A DNA stretch of 35,990 nt from Pseudoalteromonas luteoviolacea H33-S (GTDB lineage: Bacteria > Pseudomonadota > Gammaproteobacteria > Enterobacterales > Alteromonadaceae): positions 1 to 35,990 of the forward strand of contig NZ_AUXY01000067.1 in the NCBI RefSeq assembly GCF_001625695.1, written 5' to 3'. Below are positions 1 through 9,597 of the stretch, piece after piece (the stretch's first letter is position 1; every line of letters starts with the position of its first letter). The notes beneath the pieces are model-generated. The model saw only the letters and a list, made by a program, of their open reading frames with translations. It was not told the origin of the DNA and searched no databases. The translations under genes and the position numbers were made by a program.

Positions 1-95
1 TGTTGAATAGCGTCGTCGCTGAGCCAAATAGCAATATTGCCACGCTGTATCAACGCTCGGTTATAGTCAGACCAGTTCTTAATTTTCTTTGTCAT
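1..95 (-). CDS. IS5-family transposase, N-terminal fragment
   Basis: Reading leftwards from the ATG at 95-93, the first residues are MTKKIKNWSDYNRALIQRGN, followed by IAIWLSDDAIQ. The pattern W-x-x-Y-N-x-A-L-x-x-R-G followed by a hydrophobic W segment is the usual start of IS5/IS903-group DDE transposases. Only about 31 residues are present, so the catalytic DDE residues cannot be seen and it cannot be told whether the gene is intact. It belongs to the element ending near 173. Confidence 0.7.
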   Translation of the reverse strand, partial: MTKKIKNWSDYNRALIQRGNIAIWLSDDAIQ

Positions 96-173
96 GGTGG
101 CTTGAGTTGCGTTATTGTTGTTTGATCTGATCACGCAAAAGGTCAGAAGTTCAAATATTTAGGAAACAAGGCC
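1..173 (-). mobile_element. End of an IS5-family-like insertion sequence (partial)
   Basis: The window opens inside an insertion sequence whose transposase begins at 95 and runs off the left edge. On the minus strand the terminal sequence reads GGCCTTGTTTCC (173 back to 162), which resembles the terminal inverted repeats of IS5/IS903-type elements. The other end and any target duplication lie outside the window, so the boundary at 173 is inferred from this motif alone. Confidence 0.6.
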
Positions 174-554
174 GTATTTCTAACCCCATGTATTGATACC
201 TGACATCTTCTTTTAACCGATTTTAGTTTAAATTATAAAAGAATTTTAGGTTTTAAGTTAGAAAATTGACTGTTTTTTTAAGTTAAATAAACTTTATTTT
301 AGAATGGTGAGAAAATCTGGTTTATAACTTTAAATTAAAAAAATAACTTTAATTATCAGAGGGTTTTGTTTAATTATTCTAAATTCTCGTATGGTTTTTG
401 TGTTTTCTAACACTTATTTATTCGCTTTTAAGAATTAATCACGGAGTCTATTGGACAGTTATTTTTGATGTGGTTTAAAAATGTGTTGATATAATTTTTT
501 TGCTGTGTAAATGTGTTTTTAATTTAAATGGTTGTAATAAATATGGTCATCGTT
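174..554. other. AT-rich intergenic region before the peptide genes
   Basis: About 380 bases, strongly AT-rich, between the IS end and the first peptide gene. No convincing ORF, RNA gene or terminator is visible. It may hold the promoter of the peptide gene at 555, but no clear promoter hexamers stand out. Confidence 0.5.
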
Positions 555-713
555 ATGAATATCAAACTAAACAAAAAGAAAATAAAAACGCTATCTGCGG
601 ATAAAAAAGTCATACCTCAAGAACAAACTAATGGTATAGGCGGGGGTGGTACAATATCACTATTTAGTATATGTATTAATTACACTCGTGATTGTGCCAC
701 AGTCTCCCACTGA
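555..713 (+). CDS. Putative RiPP (lanthipeptide-type) precursor peptide, copy 1
   Basis: A 52-residue peptide. The leader MNIKLNKKKIKTLSADKK continues to a GIGGGG stretch at about residues 27-32. It is nearly identical to the leader of the gene at 962, and the two cores are unrelated. The core of about 20 residues holds two Cys and several Ser/Thr. Leaders of the form KLNKKxIKxLS ending in Gly-Gly are known from class I lanthipeptide or natural-product precursors of Bacteroidetes and marine gammaproteobacteria. An in-frame earlier ATG at 528 exists, but the shared leader starts at 555. The Shine-Dalgarno site is weak, unlike copy 2. No modifying enzyme or transporter lies nearby, so the product class is an inference. 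Confidence 0.6.
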   Translation: MNIKLNKKKIKTLSADKKVIPQEQTNGIGGGGTISLFSICINYTRDCATVSH

Positions 714-961
714 AGCTAATTGCACAAAATACTGCCCTTTATAATAGTTGTATTTTACTCATTGAAAACTAATGCATTGAAGGTTTAAGGTGTTTTTTTT
801 GGGGTTTATTTAATTTTATAGAATTTAAAATAATTTACATTATGTGGTTGGAAATTATTAACTAATTTTAATAAGTTTTTTGAAGTGATGAATTAGGCTT
901 GGTTTGATTTTTGAAATCTAGGGCCGTTTATTAATTAAAATATGTAAAAAAGGAAATTGTT

Positions 962-1156
962 ATGAATATCAAGTTGAACAAAAAAAAGATAAAAACACTA
1001 TCTGCGGATAAAAAAGTCATACCACAAGAGCAAACAGCTGATGTAGGTGGTGGTGCTATGTCACATGTTATTGTATGCTTCACATATAGTTTTGGTGGTT
1101 GTTGCGGTACAGTTGTACCAACAGGAATTGGATGCACACAAGGCTGCGAGCACTAA
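962..1156 (+). CDS. Putative RiPP (lanthipeptide-type) precursor peptide, copy 2
   Basis: A 64-residue peptide paralogous to the one at 555. The first 25 residues match it almost exactly, including the LSADKKVIPQEQT segment. The leader ends at VGGG (about residues 28-31). The core is rich in Cys (five, including a CC pair), Gly, Ser and Thr, as expected for a thioether- or disulfide-bridged peptide. A good ribosome-binding site (AAGGAAA) lies 6 bases before the ATG. A diverged core behind a conserved leader is typical of RiPP precursor families sharing one maturation system. That system is not in this window, so function stays inferred. Confidence 0.65.
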   Translation: MNIKLNKKKIKTLSADKKVIPQEQTADVGGGAMSHVIVCFTYSFGGCCGTVVPTGIGCTQGCEH

Positions 1157-1223
1157 TGACTTGGGGAGCTGAGGAGTTTGTGTTCTTCAGCTCATATTAC
1201 CAATCTAATTGAAAACTGAATAA

Positions 1224-1886
1224 TTAACACATTACCATATAAACACTTTTTACTTCGAAAGAGTCTTCATTTATTAATGTATAAATTGTTAGGTGAGCGC
1301 ATATGTCGTTTCCGACATCGAACTTGTAATAATAATCAGTTTTGTCTCGCTCCACACCAATTGATATTATTTTCTGTTTCTTAAAGCTGAGAATTTCCTC
1401 TTTTTTCAAATTGGTTTCAACATTACTTTTGGTCGCTGCATCTAATAGTGAGTATATATTGGATAATATTTTATATAATGTAGGGTCAACGATTGGAGAA
1501 GATAAAAATGGCACGTCACTCCATTTCTTTTGTGAGCAATTTTTGCCACTTTCTAACCACACTAATTCACCAATATACTCACTGTTTACAACGGGCTCGA
1601 TATAAGTAATATCTGAAGGGGATGTTCCTGAAAAGGTGGCACCTACAGCTCTTGACCTACAAATATTATAAGAGGACTTTATCGGCTCAAATAAAGCGCG
1701 AACTTGGCTTAGCCACTGAGTTGCTCTTAGTGATTGGAACTTAGCGCCATCAATAATATATGGCTTTTGAAAAGAGTTGAAGTATGCCTCAAGCAATTTT
1801 GCTTTGTCGGTTTCAGTTAATTGGGTGCTTTTTGCATGTATACTTAAAGGAATAAAAATAAATATTAAGATCAGAGTTTTTACCAT
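1224..1886 (-). CDS. Exported protein of unknown function
   Basis: About 220 residues. It starts MVKTLILIFIFIPLSIHAKS, a typical cleavable signal peptide with a likely cut after A17. An upstream in-frame ATG (1910) would add eight residues before the hydrophobic segment; the start at 1886 fits the signal peptide better. The mature part has four Cys spread along the chain and mixed charged and aromatic segments, with no family I recognise. A periplasmic or secreted location is likely. It stands alone on the minus strand, facing the peptide genes. Confidence 0.65.
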   Translation of the reverse strand: MVKTLILIFIFIPLSIHAKSTQLTETDKAKLLEAYFNSFQKPYIIDGAKFQSLRATQWLSQVRALFEPIKSSYNICRSRAVGATFSGTSPSDITYIEPVVNSEYIGELVWLESGKNCSQKKWSDVPFLSSPIVDPTLYKILSNIYSLLDAATKSNVETNLKKEEILSFKKQKIISIGVERDKTDYYYKFDVGNDICAHLTIYTLINEDSFEVKSVYMVMC

Positions 1887-2091
1887 ATTAATATATTCTT
1901 TGAGCGCCATAATAACAGCTGTTTGTCATTCCTTTTTAGATATTATACACACTTATAACATTTTTTGTCGTTACTCATTTCTTACCTTGCGCGAGTATTT
2001 ACGAAACCACTCAAAAATGAACTGGCCAGTTTACAAGGGCTTAATGCTTTTAGGTAAGCTGGATTTCACAAAGCTATACTTACAACCTTAC

Positions 2092-3099
2092 TCAAATCGC
2101 AGTGGTTTGATTTCGGCCATTTTTCTTTGATTGATACAGGGCTTTATCAGCTCGATTGTAAAGGCACTCTAAAGAGCTGTCTTGGTTTTGCACTGAGGTT
2201 ACACCACAGCTAACTGTTATGATAAGGCTGTCTTCGTCATGTTTGAGCGCCATATCTTTGATTGCTATTCTGATACGTTCAGCCAGTTTAGTTGCAAGGT
2301 CGACGTTTCCTTCCAACAAAATAACAAATTCATCTCCGCCTATCCGCATAAAGTGCTCTGACTTGCGGATCACTTGATTAATCACTTGGCTAAAAGTAAC
2401 CAGTACTTGGTCGCCAACATGATGACCATAATTATCATTAAACTGCTTAAAATGGTCGATATCTATCATGATCATAGAAAACGGTTGTTTTTCTGTTTCC
2501 CAGAGTTTTAGCAGTTCATTGCCGACCGTATTTAGGCAGTGCCGGTTGTTTGCTTTAGTGAGTGGATCTGTTTCTGCACGTTTTTTGTGTTCGGTGATCT
2601 CCATTTGCGCATGAATGTAATTGGCCAACCAATTAGCAATGCATTCTAATTGGGCACCATCTTCCGGCTTATAAGTGTCTGGCTCTAAACTACCTAAATT
2701 CAGTGTGCCAAAGCATGTGCCTGAGTGCTGCAATGGGGCATCAACACAGGACCCAAGGCCGCCCTTGTGTAAGATTTGGCAATCAAGGTCTTTACTTTGT
2801 GCAAGGTTATTGTTTATTTCCAATTGCTTATTGGAATAAACTCGGCCAACCATAGTGCTACTGATGGGCAGGATGGTATTTGCCTCAATGGCGTTGTTGC
2901 CAAACAATGCGAACACTTCTAATGTTTCGTCTGAGCCATTATTCAAGCACACGCTCGCTCTATCTGACCCAATAATTTGCGGAAGCCAATTTGAAATTAA
3001 AGTTAATGTCTCATGCAAATCATTCGACTGCGACAACTCGTTTATAAATGTTATCGGTAGACAAATTGTGTCATGACTGGGTGAAGAAGACATACACAT
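2092..3099 (-). CDS. Diguanylate cyclase with GAF sensor domain
   Basis: 335 residues. Residues about 15-165 resemble a GAF domain (LISNWLPQIIGSDRASVCL, then a GSCVDAPL segment), followed by a short linker with TDPLTKANNR and a GGDEF domain at about 176-335. The active-site motif GGDEF is at residues 254-258, with the metal-binding Asp in IDIDHFKQFND, so the protein should make cyclic di-GMP from two GTP in the cytoplasm. The inhibitory I-site has R245-x-x-E248 in place of RxxD, so product inhibition may be weaker. There is no membrane segment. The ligand of the GAF domain cannot be told. Confidence 0.92.
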   Translation of the reverse strand: MCMSSSPSHDTICLPITFINELSQSNDLHETLTLISNWLPQIIGSDRASVCLNNGSDETLEVFALFGNNAIEANTILPISSTMVGRVYSNKQLEINNNLAQSKDLDCQILHKGGLGSCVDAPLQHSGTCFGTLNLGSLEPDTYKPEDGAQLECIANWLANYIHAQMEITEHKKRAETDPLTKANNRHCLNTVGNELLKLWETEKQPFSMIMIDIDHFKQFNDNYGHHVGDQVLVTFSQVINQVIRKSEHFMRIGGDEFVILLEGNVDLATKLAERIRIAIKDMALKHDEDSLIITVSCGVTSVQNQDSSLECLYNRADKALYQSKKNGRNQTTAI

Positions 3100-3171
3100 C
3101 GGCTAAAGGTGGTTGGTCACAGGCTTAGAGTATAGTTCAAGTACCAAAATCAACTAAGTTGGTAGGAGATA

Positions 3172-3202
3172 AAAAGCATCAACTTAAAAAGTCGATGCTT
3201 TT
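3172..3202 (-). terminator. Hairpin terminator after the metalloprotease gene
   Basis: AAAAGCATC pairs with GATGCTTTT around an inner ACTT/AAGT stem with one mismatch. It lies 24 bases downstream of the minus-strand stop at 3227, and the 3' arm ends in a T run on that strand. This fits a rho-independent terminator. Confidence 0.75.
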
Positions 3203-3226
3203 GGTGTAAAGGTTGAAATAGTTAGC

Positions 3227-6200
3227 CTATGGCTGCCTACATTGCTCGCTATCAAAGTCGACAATGATGCTGGTGTCTTTTGCATCACCAGAAACTTTTA
3301 AATATGACCAATACTGATTGCCAGCAGGGACGGTGATACACTCAGAAGTGGTACCAGAGTTAGACTCTGCATCTTTATCCCCATCACTTGGCCAGCCGCC
3401 ATTTTTGTACAAGATATGTAAGTTGTTTTTGCCATGTGCAGTGGTGATGGCGATGTGATTTGCTGAGTCAACGCCGCCAATGCTCAGCCAAAGTGTGCCA
3501 TTATCACCAAGGCATGCGGCTTTTCCAGCTTCTAACCGACCGCCAGAAATCGGTGATTGGGCTGCGCAGGCATTGGGCACAGATTGTATTGCATCGTTTG
3601 GTTTGATTGTTACTGTATAGTCTTCAACCTCACCATCGCCAATATCGCCGCAGGCCGAGACAGCTTCACCATTGTATTTCATTGCGATACGCATACGCGC
3701 AGATTTGCCTACACTACCATTCCGGATAGCGAGAGTACCAGTGACAGGGCCTTTGCCAGACAGATTATTCAGTACTTGCTCTGACTGTTCAAATTGACCA
3801 TCGTTATTAAAGTCTATCCACGCAACCCAATGCTCTGTGTAGTTACCACCTGGGGTTAAGGTAAGTTGATTATCGCCTTCGGTTAGCTCAATCACTTTTG
3901 AGGTAAAATCACTGTAACCGTTTGCTTGTGACGGATTACTGAATGCACCTGATTGCACATTGGCTATCCATTCATATTTTGTATTACCTGATGCTTGACA
4001 GTAGCTCATGGTATTAACACTGACACTCGCTTGAGCGCTATGGTTTAGACCATCATTGTCGGTGACGGTTAAGGTAGCGGTGTAGTCTCCAGCCTCTGTA
4101 TAGTTGTGGGTAGGATTTGCTGAACTACTGGATTGACCATCACCAAATTGCCACAGGTAACTGACAATGTTGCCATCTGGATCAGCCGAGTTATTACTAC
4201 TAAATTGAATTGGCTGTCCGGCTTCACCACGATAAGGGCCGTTTGCAACGGCAACAGGTGCAAAGTTTTGCGCTTTGACTTGACTTGTTGCAGTATCTGA
4301 GGCGGTGTTTCCATCGTTGTCAGTGACGGTTAACTTCACCGAAAAAGTGTCAGCTCGGCTATAAGAGTGTGATGGATTGGCCTCTGTTGATGTATTACCA
4401 TCGCCAAATTCCCACAAATAAGCTGTAATGCTGCCATTTGTATCAAATGAGCCTGCGCTGCTAAAACTGATTGGACTGTCAATCAAACCAGAGTAGGGGC
4501 CATTTGCTTGTGCGACTGGCAGCTCAGAATCGATAGCTCTTTCATAGTAAACAAGGAGTGTTGCATCACTGTATTCTAAAAATGGGTCAATCAAAAGGTT
4601 GAGTGTGCCACCGCCTGCGGATAATTCGCAGTATTCACTTAGCCTCGGGGCACTGAATGGCCCGCAATCAAATGTCTCTTTAGTGGGTATTGCGTTCATG
4701 CTGGCGTATAAATCAGGGTCGCCTTGATACCCACCTGTCATTACCGCTACTGTACGCAGCGCATCAGCTGGGATCTCGTATTGGTAGGTTTTAGGATCAG
4801 CGCCTTTTGCAGACTGTAAGTCTTTTACTTCGGCGAGAAAAACGCGTTCGCAACCAGCGCAAAGCGTGTTGTCACTTCCTGATATGACGCTGAGTGTCGC
4901 ATTAGAATAAGCGCTATAAGCATCAATGGCTGCATGATAGCGCTCGACACTCGATGGCGCTGACAAAGTTACTAATTCTGGAGATCCTGCACTTCTAAAG
5001 GAAATGAAATCGGCATCCCAATTATCCCCTGTTTTGGTAGGGGCTTTGCCTTTTGAAACATACATATCCGGATCTTCATCGTATCCGTCAAGATAAAATG
5101 CGACGGCTTGCGTTCCCTCTGGGATTTGAATCTCGAAGTTATCAACTTCTCCTTTTGCACCGGATAGGTTAGTAAATGATTGAAGCACTTCGCCTTTGGG
5201 CGGTACGACTGCACCTGATGTACCATCCCAAGGGTGGTCAGCGTCACTGGTATATTCGCCTAAGCCAGTGGCAATGAGATTGGCGTTTGACCAAAGTGTC
5301 GCGCGGGCAGGGCCGTGGAGGGCTGCAGTCATACGATCGACCTGATCTTTAGTGAACATGGCGTAGTTATCGGAGTAGTGCATGAAGTTTTCAGTATTGG
5401 TGGCTTGCCCTAAGCAGTTTTTGGCATTCTCTTGCAATATGCTGCTACTCATTTGTGGCGTATCACAGGCACCGTCACCAGTGGCGTTACAAAACGCTTC
5501 TGAATGGATCGTACACCCACCATCAAACGTGTGAGGTAAATTTAACCAATGGCCAAATTCATGGGTTAATACAGAACGAAAGTTCTCATTGGTATTCGCA
5601 CCAATGTAATCGCCATTATAGACAACGCGTGAAAGTCCATTTTGTGACATGCTCAGTTGCGGGTACCAAGCAACGCCTGAATTATTGGTTTTACCATCAT
5701 CATACAAGTCTTGTTGAACATAAATATTCATATACTTGAAATTGTCCCAAGCATCAGCGGCGATTTGCTCATCAACCCCGCTGCCTTTGCCATACCCAGC
5801 TTTTTCTGGGTAGCGTACGATCCCTGTTGTTGGTTGTCCATTTGGGTCGATTTTGGCTAAAACAAATTCAATGTTTAGGTTTTTGCGGATTGCTTGGAAT
5901 TCAGGGGAGATAGGGCCATCATCTGTAATAAGCCCTAAAAAGTCTTGATTAGATTTATTCAGTCCATCGATGACTTTTTGCTCTGTCAGACAATAATTCC
6001 CTGACTCACAGTTATACCTACCCCCGTAAATATGTACTACGACGGGAATATAATACCTTCCTGGTACACCAGTGCCATTTTTTGCAGCTAAATCATCTTG
6101 GGCTGCAAGGGTATTCATGATGTGTGATGAGAAGCTTGAACTTATCTTTGCTTGTCGGGCGTTTTCTTTTTGAATTGCAGACCAGCTTTGGCTGTTATGG

Positions 6201-6385
6201 TCAGTACCGCAGATTTGTCCCTCGTGTTTATGCGTGCTTAATTCAGCCACGCTAGTTTGTAATGGTTGGTTTTGTATACTTTCTCCAGCATAGGAATTAA
6301 CCGATGCACAAAGCAGTGCTGCGGTGATGCAATTGAGTTTTAGCGATTGTTTAGGCCATGAACAGGCTGTTTTGGTTAAAGACAT
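3227..6385 (-). CDS. Secreted M43 (pappalysin/cytophagalysin-like) zinc metalloprotease with PKD and GEVED domains
   Basis: 1052 residues. A signal peptide covers about residues 1-33 (cut near SYA-GES), followed by a prodomain. The catalytic domain (about 110-370) carries the zinc motif HEFGHWLNLPH (H275, E276, H279, H285) and a downstream Met-turn NFMHYS (M335), as in M43 peptidases. Next come two PPC-like domains (about 397-500 and 515-613), two PKD domains (about 622-703 and 709-790, each with a WxFGDG motif), a GEVED domain (motif at 918-923) and a C-terminal PPC-like module. It should be an extracellular protease with substrate-binding modules that may be trimmed on maturation. It is transcribed alone, with a hairpin behind it. 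The substrate is not predictable from sequence. Confidence 0.92.
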   Translation of the reverse strand: MSLTKTACSWPKQSLKLNCITAALLCASVNSYAGESIQNQPLQTSVAELSTHKHEGQICGTDHNSQSWSAIQKENARQAKISSSFSSHIMNTLAAQDDLAAKNGTGVPGRYYIPVVVHIYGGRYNCESGNYCLTEQKVIDGLNKSNQDFLGLITDDGPISPEFQAIRKNLNIEFVLAKIDPNGQPTTGIVRYPEKAGYGKGSGVDEQIAADAWDNFKYMNIYVQQDLYDDGKTNNSGVAWYPQLSMSQNGLSRVVYNGDYIGANTNENFRSVLTHEFGHWLNLPHTFDGGCTIHSEAFCNATGDGACDTPQMSSSILQENAKNCLGQATNTENFMHYSDNYAMFTKDQVDRMTAALHGPARATLWSNANLIATGLGEYTSDADHPWDGTSGAVVPPKGEVLQSFTNLSGAKGEVDNFEIQIPEGTQAVAFYLDGYDEDPDMYVSKGKAPTKTGDNWDADFISFRSAGSPELVTLSAPSSVERYHAAIDAYSAYSNATLSVISGSDNTLCAGCERVFLAEVKDLQSAKGADPKTYQYEIPADALRTVAVMTGGYQGDPDLYASMNAIPTKETFDCGPFSAPRLSEYCELSAGGGTLNLLIDPFLEYSDATLLVYYERAIDSELPVAQANGPYSGLIDSPISFSSAGSFDTNGSITAYLWEFGDGNTSTEANPSHSYSRADTFSVKLTVTDNDGNTASDTATSQVKAQNFAPVAVANGPYRGEAGQPIQFSSNNSADPDGNIVSYLWQFGDGQSSSSANPTHNYTEAGDYTATLTVTDNDGLNHSAQASVSVNTMSYCQASGNTKYEWIANVQSGAFSNPSQANGYSDFTSKVIELTEGDNQLTLTPGGNYTEHWVAWIDFNNDGQFEQSEQVLNNLSGKGPVTGTLAIRNGSVGKSARMRIAMKYNGEAVSACGDIGDGEVEDYTVTIKPNDAIQSVPNACAAQSPISGGRLEAGKAACLGDNGTLWLSIGGVDSANHIAITTAHGKNNLHILYKNGGWPSDGDKDAESNSGTTSECITVPAGNQYWSYLKVSGDAKDTSIIVDFDSEQCRQP

Positions 6386-7312
6386 GTTGTTCTCCTGTAA
6401 TCTATTTTTATTGTTAATGAAAGGGAGAGTTTATTGTTTAACTTGCACCTTAGTTAACAAATGGCATAGCTGCCTTACCTCTTGAGTGTGATTTAAAATT
6501 TATAGTTATTAGTAACTTAAAGTGTTTGTTTATTTCAAAAACAAGTATCACCTTGTAATAAACGTTTTTTAACTTACATCAATGAAAATAAATTGTATAC
6601 AATATATTTTATTTTGTTTCTCAAGGTTTGAGACATATCTGAAGTTGAATGAGTAAAATGATGATGAAATATATAAGGTTAAGATCGTTTTATGGGTTAC
6701 TTTTTTGATTGTGGTAGGAGTGTGTGTATGACAACTGAAGAAATACGTTCGTTAAGTGCTTGGTGGTCGATACAAGCTCCAGTGGATTATTATGAGTTTG
6801 AATAAGTCCACAACTTGGAATGAGCATGGCGTAGTTCCAGGTTACCCTATGGAAAGTCAGTATGTATTGGAACGGTCACTAACACTCATTACGCGGATTG
6901 ATTAATTGCCTTAACCCCATTCAACTATTCACTGCGGAGTTTTAGCTTTCAATACTGCGTGTTATGAATTGAATAGATCTTCAGTGAATTACACTTAAAT
7001 ATCATAAGCTACATGTAAATCAAGATAGTAAACATAAAACATAAATAAAAAACTTACATTAGAGTTTTTACTTTATCCCACCTTCAAAAAAACAAATTTA
7101 GAATTAAATATTACTACCCATTTTAGGTAAGTCGTATTAATATTCGCCGCCTTTCTAGGAACGATTGAAAAATTGAACAGGATTTTGATTACTTTTTGTA
7201 GAAAAAGTTCACTGTAATTGACACTTCACAATGTGCGTTGTGCTGTCTATCAAGGTGCTCAGACTCTACCTAGTGATATCAAATTTGATTTGAATAGAGT
7301 AGTAATAGATCA
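6386..7312. other. Long intergenic region with possible short ORFs
   Basis: About 930 bases between two divergent genes. It should hold the promoters of the protease (minus) and of the chemoreceptor (plus). One short ORF has a plausible ribosome-binding site (TAGGAG): 6728-6805, 25 residues, beginning MTTEEIRSLSAWWS. An overlapping one at 6792-6905 encodes 37 residues. Neither has a recognised family, so they are not called as genes. The rest is AT-rich with no RNA gene or repeat that I can see. Confidence 0.5.
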
Positions 7313-8983
7313 ATGACAACAAATCCTCGTTACAAAGAAGAAAAGCCGGCATTTCTTCGCTCGATACGTGTAAAATATTCGGCGCTATTTATCGCAATCT
7401 CTGTGTTCTTTATAGCAGTGGTTTCGATTAACTTTTTTCTTATATCTAAAACAGAAAAAAGCCTTAATGAAGTAGGTAATAAATTTAATCCTGCTATTTC
7501 TGCGGTTATCAATGCAGACAGAGACTTATATCAAGCCCACTCTGCGGAACAACACGTGTTGTACAGCGACAACCTATCGCAAAACTACGCCATTATTTAT
7601 AGAGACTATAAAGAAAATGCCAAACAAGCATTGGAACGAATGAATAAATACCGTGAACTGATGCGCGATTATCCGAGTACATTGTCTCCGCTTTCTGGTT
7701 TTGATAGGCAATATCAGACTTGGCTTGTTGAATCTCAAAAAGTGTTTGATTTGATGAAGCAAGGGAATAAAACGGCGGCAATCAGACAAAGCGAAGGGGC
7801 AGCAACAAGAAGCTTTGATGCACTGAGAGATTACTTTAATGCAGCAGGTGAAAAGGCAGATACTATAAGTGAGCGTGTCAGCACACAATCCATAGCTGAA
7901 GTACAAAGTACTTTGACTGTGATTTTAGTCTTCAGCGCATTGGTCATTGCCTTAATTGTTGCCATTGGCTTGGTTGCACCGAAGCGAATGACCATTGCAC
8001 TGAATGATTTAGTAGCTCAGCTGAGAGAAATGAGCAAAGGCGATGGTGACCTTACTAAACGTATAAACTCTACAAGGCAAGATGAAATTGGTGATGTTGC
8101 CAATGAGTTTGATAAATTTATATCAGGCTTGTCTGAACTTATTCGCACCATTGTAGATGAATCCATGACCGTTGCACAGGGCGTAGAGTCACTTGAAAAA
8201 GGCGCTAAGCACATTCATGACACCTGCTCGGATCAACTACAGTCAATTGAAGTCATTGTAACGGCGGTGAATGAAATGTCGTATGCAATCAGAGAAGTAG
8301 CTGAAAATGCCAGCTCCACAGCGGAAGATTTAGCCGGTGTAAATAGGCTAACAGAAGAAGGCGCTAACATTACCAATAATACCGTAACAGAAATAAACCA
8401 ACTGTCGGAAATTATTGAGCATGCAGCAGGTACTATCTCAAAAGTATCTGAAGATTCAACGAACATTACTTCTGTGCTGGATGTGATCCGCGGAATTGCA
8501 GAGCAAACCAATTTACTGGCGCTCAATGCCGCCATTGAAGCAGCTCGAGCAGGAGAGCAGGGTAAGGGGTTTGCGGTGGTCGCAGATGAAGTAAGAACCC
8601 TAGCAAGCAAAACACAGCAATCGACAGAGAATATTCAGCAAATGATCGCAAACTTACAAAGCGGTGTAGAGCAAGCTGTAACCTCTATTGAACAAGGGAA
8701 TGAAACAACGCACTCAACGGTGACGTGTTCAAATCAAACTTTAGCGTCTCTTGGGAAAATTGCTTCAGCATCACAGCGTGTCTCTGATATGGCAATACAG
8801 ACAGCGACGGCGACAGAAGAGCAAAGTAAAGTAACAGATGATATCAGCAGCAATTTGACGCAAATGTCGGAAGGTACAAGATTAAATTTTGATACCGCAG
8901 TAGAAAATGGAGAAATTGCCGATCAAACTATGTTAAGTGCGCAGCGTCTGCGTGAGGCCGTGGGTGGGTTTAAGCTGAGTTAA
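7313..8983 (+). CDS. Methyl-accepting chemotaxis protein
   Basis: 556 residues. A first membrane helix lies at about 24-46. A periplasmic, mostly helical sensor region runs to about 200, then a second helix at about 200-222 and a HAMP domain (about 223-276). The C-terminal signalling domain contains the conserved hairpin tip [19 protein letters not shown] followed by [15 protein letters not shown]. It should sit in the inner membrane and control CheA through CheW. The sensor region looks like a four-helix-bundle type without an obvious ligand motif. No C-terminal CheR-binding pentapeptide is seen. The gene is alone, with a hairpin terminator behind it. Confidence 0.95.
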   Translation: MTTNPRYKEEKPAFLRSIRVKYSALFIAISVFFIAVVSINFFLISKTEKSLNEVGNKFNPAISAVINADRDLYQAHSAEQHVLYSDNLSQNYAIIYRDYKENAKQALERMNKYRELMRDYPSTLSPLSGFDRQYQTWLVESQKVFDLMKQGNKTAAIRQSEGAATRSFDALRDYFNAAGEKADTISERVSTQSIAEVQSTLTVILVFSALVIALIVAIGLVAPKRMTIALNDLVAQLREMSKGDGDLTKRINSTRQDEIGDVANEFDKFISGLSELIRTIVDESMTVAQGVESLEKGAKHIHDTCSDQLQSIEVIVTAVNEMSYAIREVAENASSTAEDLAGVNRLTEEGANITNNTVTEINQLSEIIEHAAGTISKVSEDSTNITSVLDVIRGIAEQTNLLALNAAIEAARAGEQGKGFAVVADEVRTLASKTQQSTENIQQMIANLQSGVEQAVTSIEQGNETTHSTVTCSNQTLASLGKIASASQRVSDMAIQTATATEEQSKVTDDISSNLTQMSEGTRLNFDTAVENGEIADQTMLSAQRLREAVGGFKLS

Positions 8984-9004
8984 CTCACTTCAACTAATCT
9001 TAAA

Positions 9005-9038
9005 AAGCGATTGCCTAGTATTGGCTGGGCCATCGCTT
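9005..9038 (+). terminator. Hairpin after the chemoreceptor gene
   Basis: AAGCGATTGCC pairs with GGCCATCGCTT with one mismatch, 21 bases after the stop at 8983. There is no long T run, so termination strength is uncertain. Confidence 0.55.
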
Positions 9039-9172
9039 AACTTCATTAATCTCTTCAACTCCTTTCAAGCTTTTCTTTGCTCGTAGCTCATAGCAACTTT
9101 TTGAAATTGATGTAAGTATATGCTTTTATTGCACTTGTATTATTCATCTACACAACAATAAGGAATCATTTT

Positions 9173-9556
9173 GTGGCTAGAGAGTATAACGGCGGGTGCT
9201 TGTGCGGAAACATTCGATTTGTCGCAACAGGTGAAGCGCGTAACCCACATACTTGCTCGTGTAAAATGTGTCAGCGTCATAGCGGTTCATTAACTCAAGT
9301 ATGGGTTGAATTTGATAAAAAAGACGTTAATTGGGTTGGGCCGGGGGGAATTCCGAAAACTTGGCGCTCTTCAGACTATTCATCACGTAGCTTTTGCGAC
9401 GTGTGTGGTAGCACATTAGGGGCTATAGATGACGACCCAGTGATTGCATTAGTGCTTGGCACTTTTGATTCGCCCAATAGAGTCGCACTTAGGCCAACCT
9501 CACATTCTTATGTATCAAAAAAGCCGAAGTGGTGGCATGTTAACGCTGAGGTTTGA
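9173..9556 (+). CDS. GFA-family (glutathione-dependent formaldehyde-activating enzyme-like) protein
   Basis: 127 residues, starting at a GTG with AAGGA seven to eleven bases upstream. The zinc-binding Cys pattern of the GFA/Mss4-like fold is present: GGCLCGNIRF near the start, then TCSCKMCQRHSG, then CDVCGS around residue 77. Members of this family are small cytoplasmic zinc proteins; only a few have a proven role in formaldehyde-glutathione chemistry, so the substrate is open. It is followed at 41 bases by a small peptide gene, possibly on one transcript. Confidence 0.88.
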   Translation: MAREYNGGCLCGNIRFVATGEARNPHTCSCKMCQRHSGSLTQVWVEFDKKDVNWVGPGGIPKTWRSSDYSSRSFCDVCGSTLGAIDDDPVIALVLGTFDSPNRVALRPTSHSYVSKKPKWWHVNAEV

Positions 9557-9597
9557 TAACGTCACAAACTGTTGTATTAATAGTTAAGGAGCGCGAA

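Noticed and set aside
931..1137. Minus-strand ORF opposite the second RiPP precursor
   Set aside because: The plus strand has an RBS and a leader shared with the gene at 555; the opposite frame is a shadow.
1777..2130. Plus-strand 117-residue ORF
   Set aside because: It overlaps the exported protein gene on the other strand, has no ribosome site and no coherent pattern.
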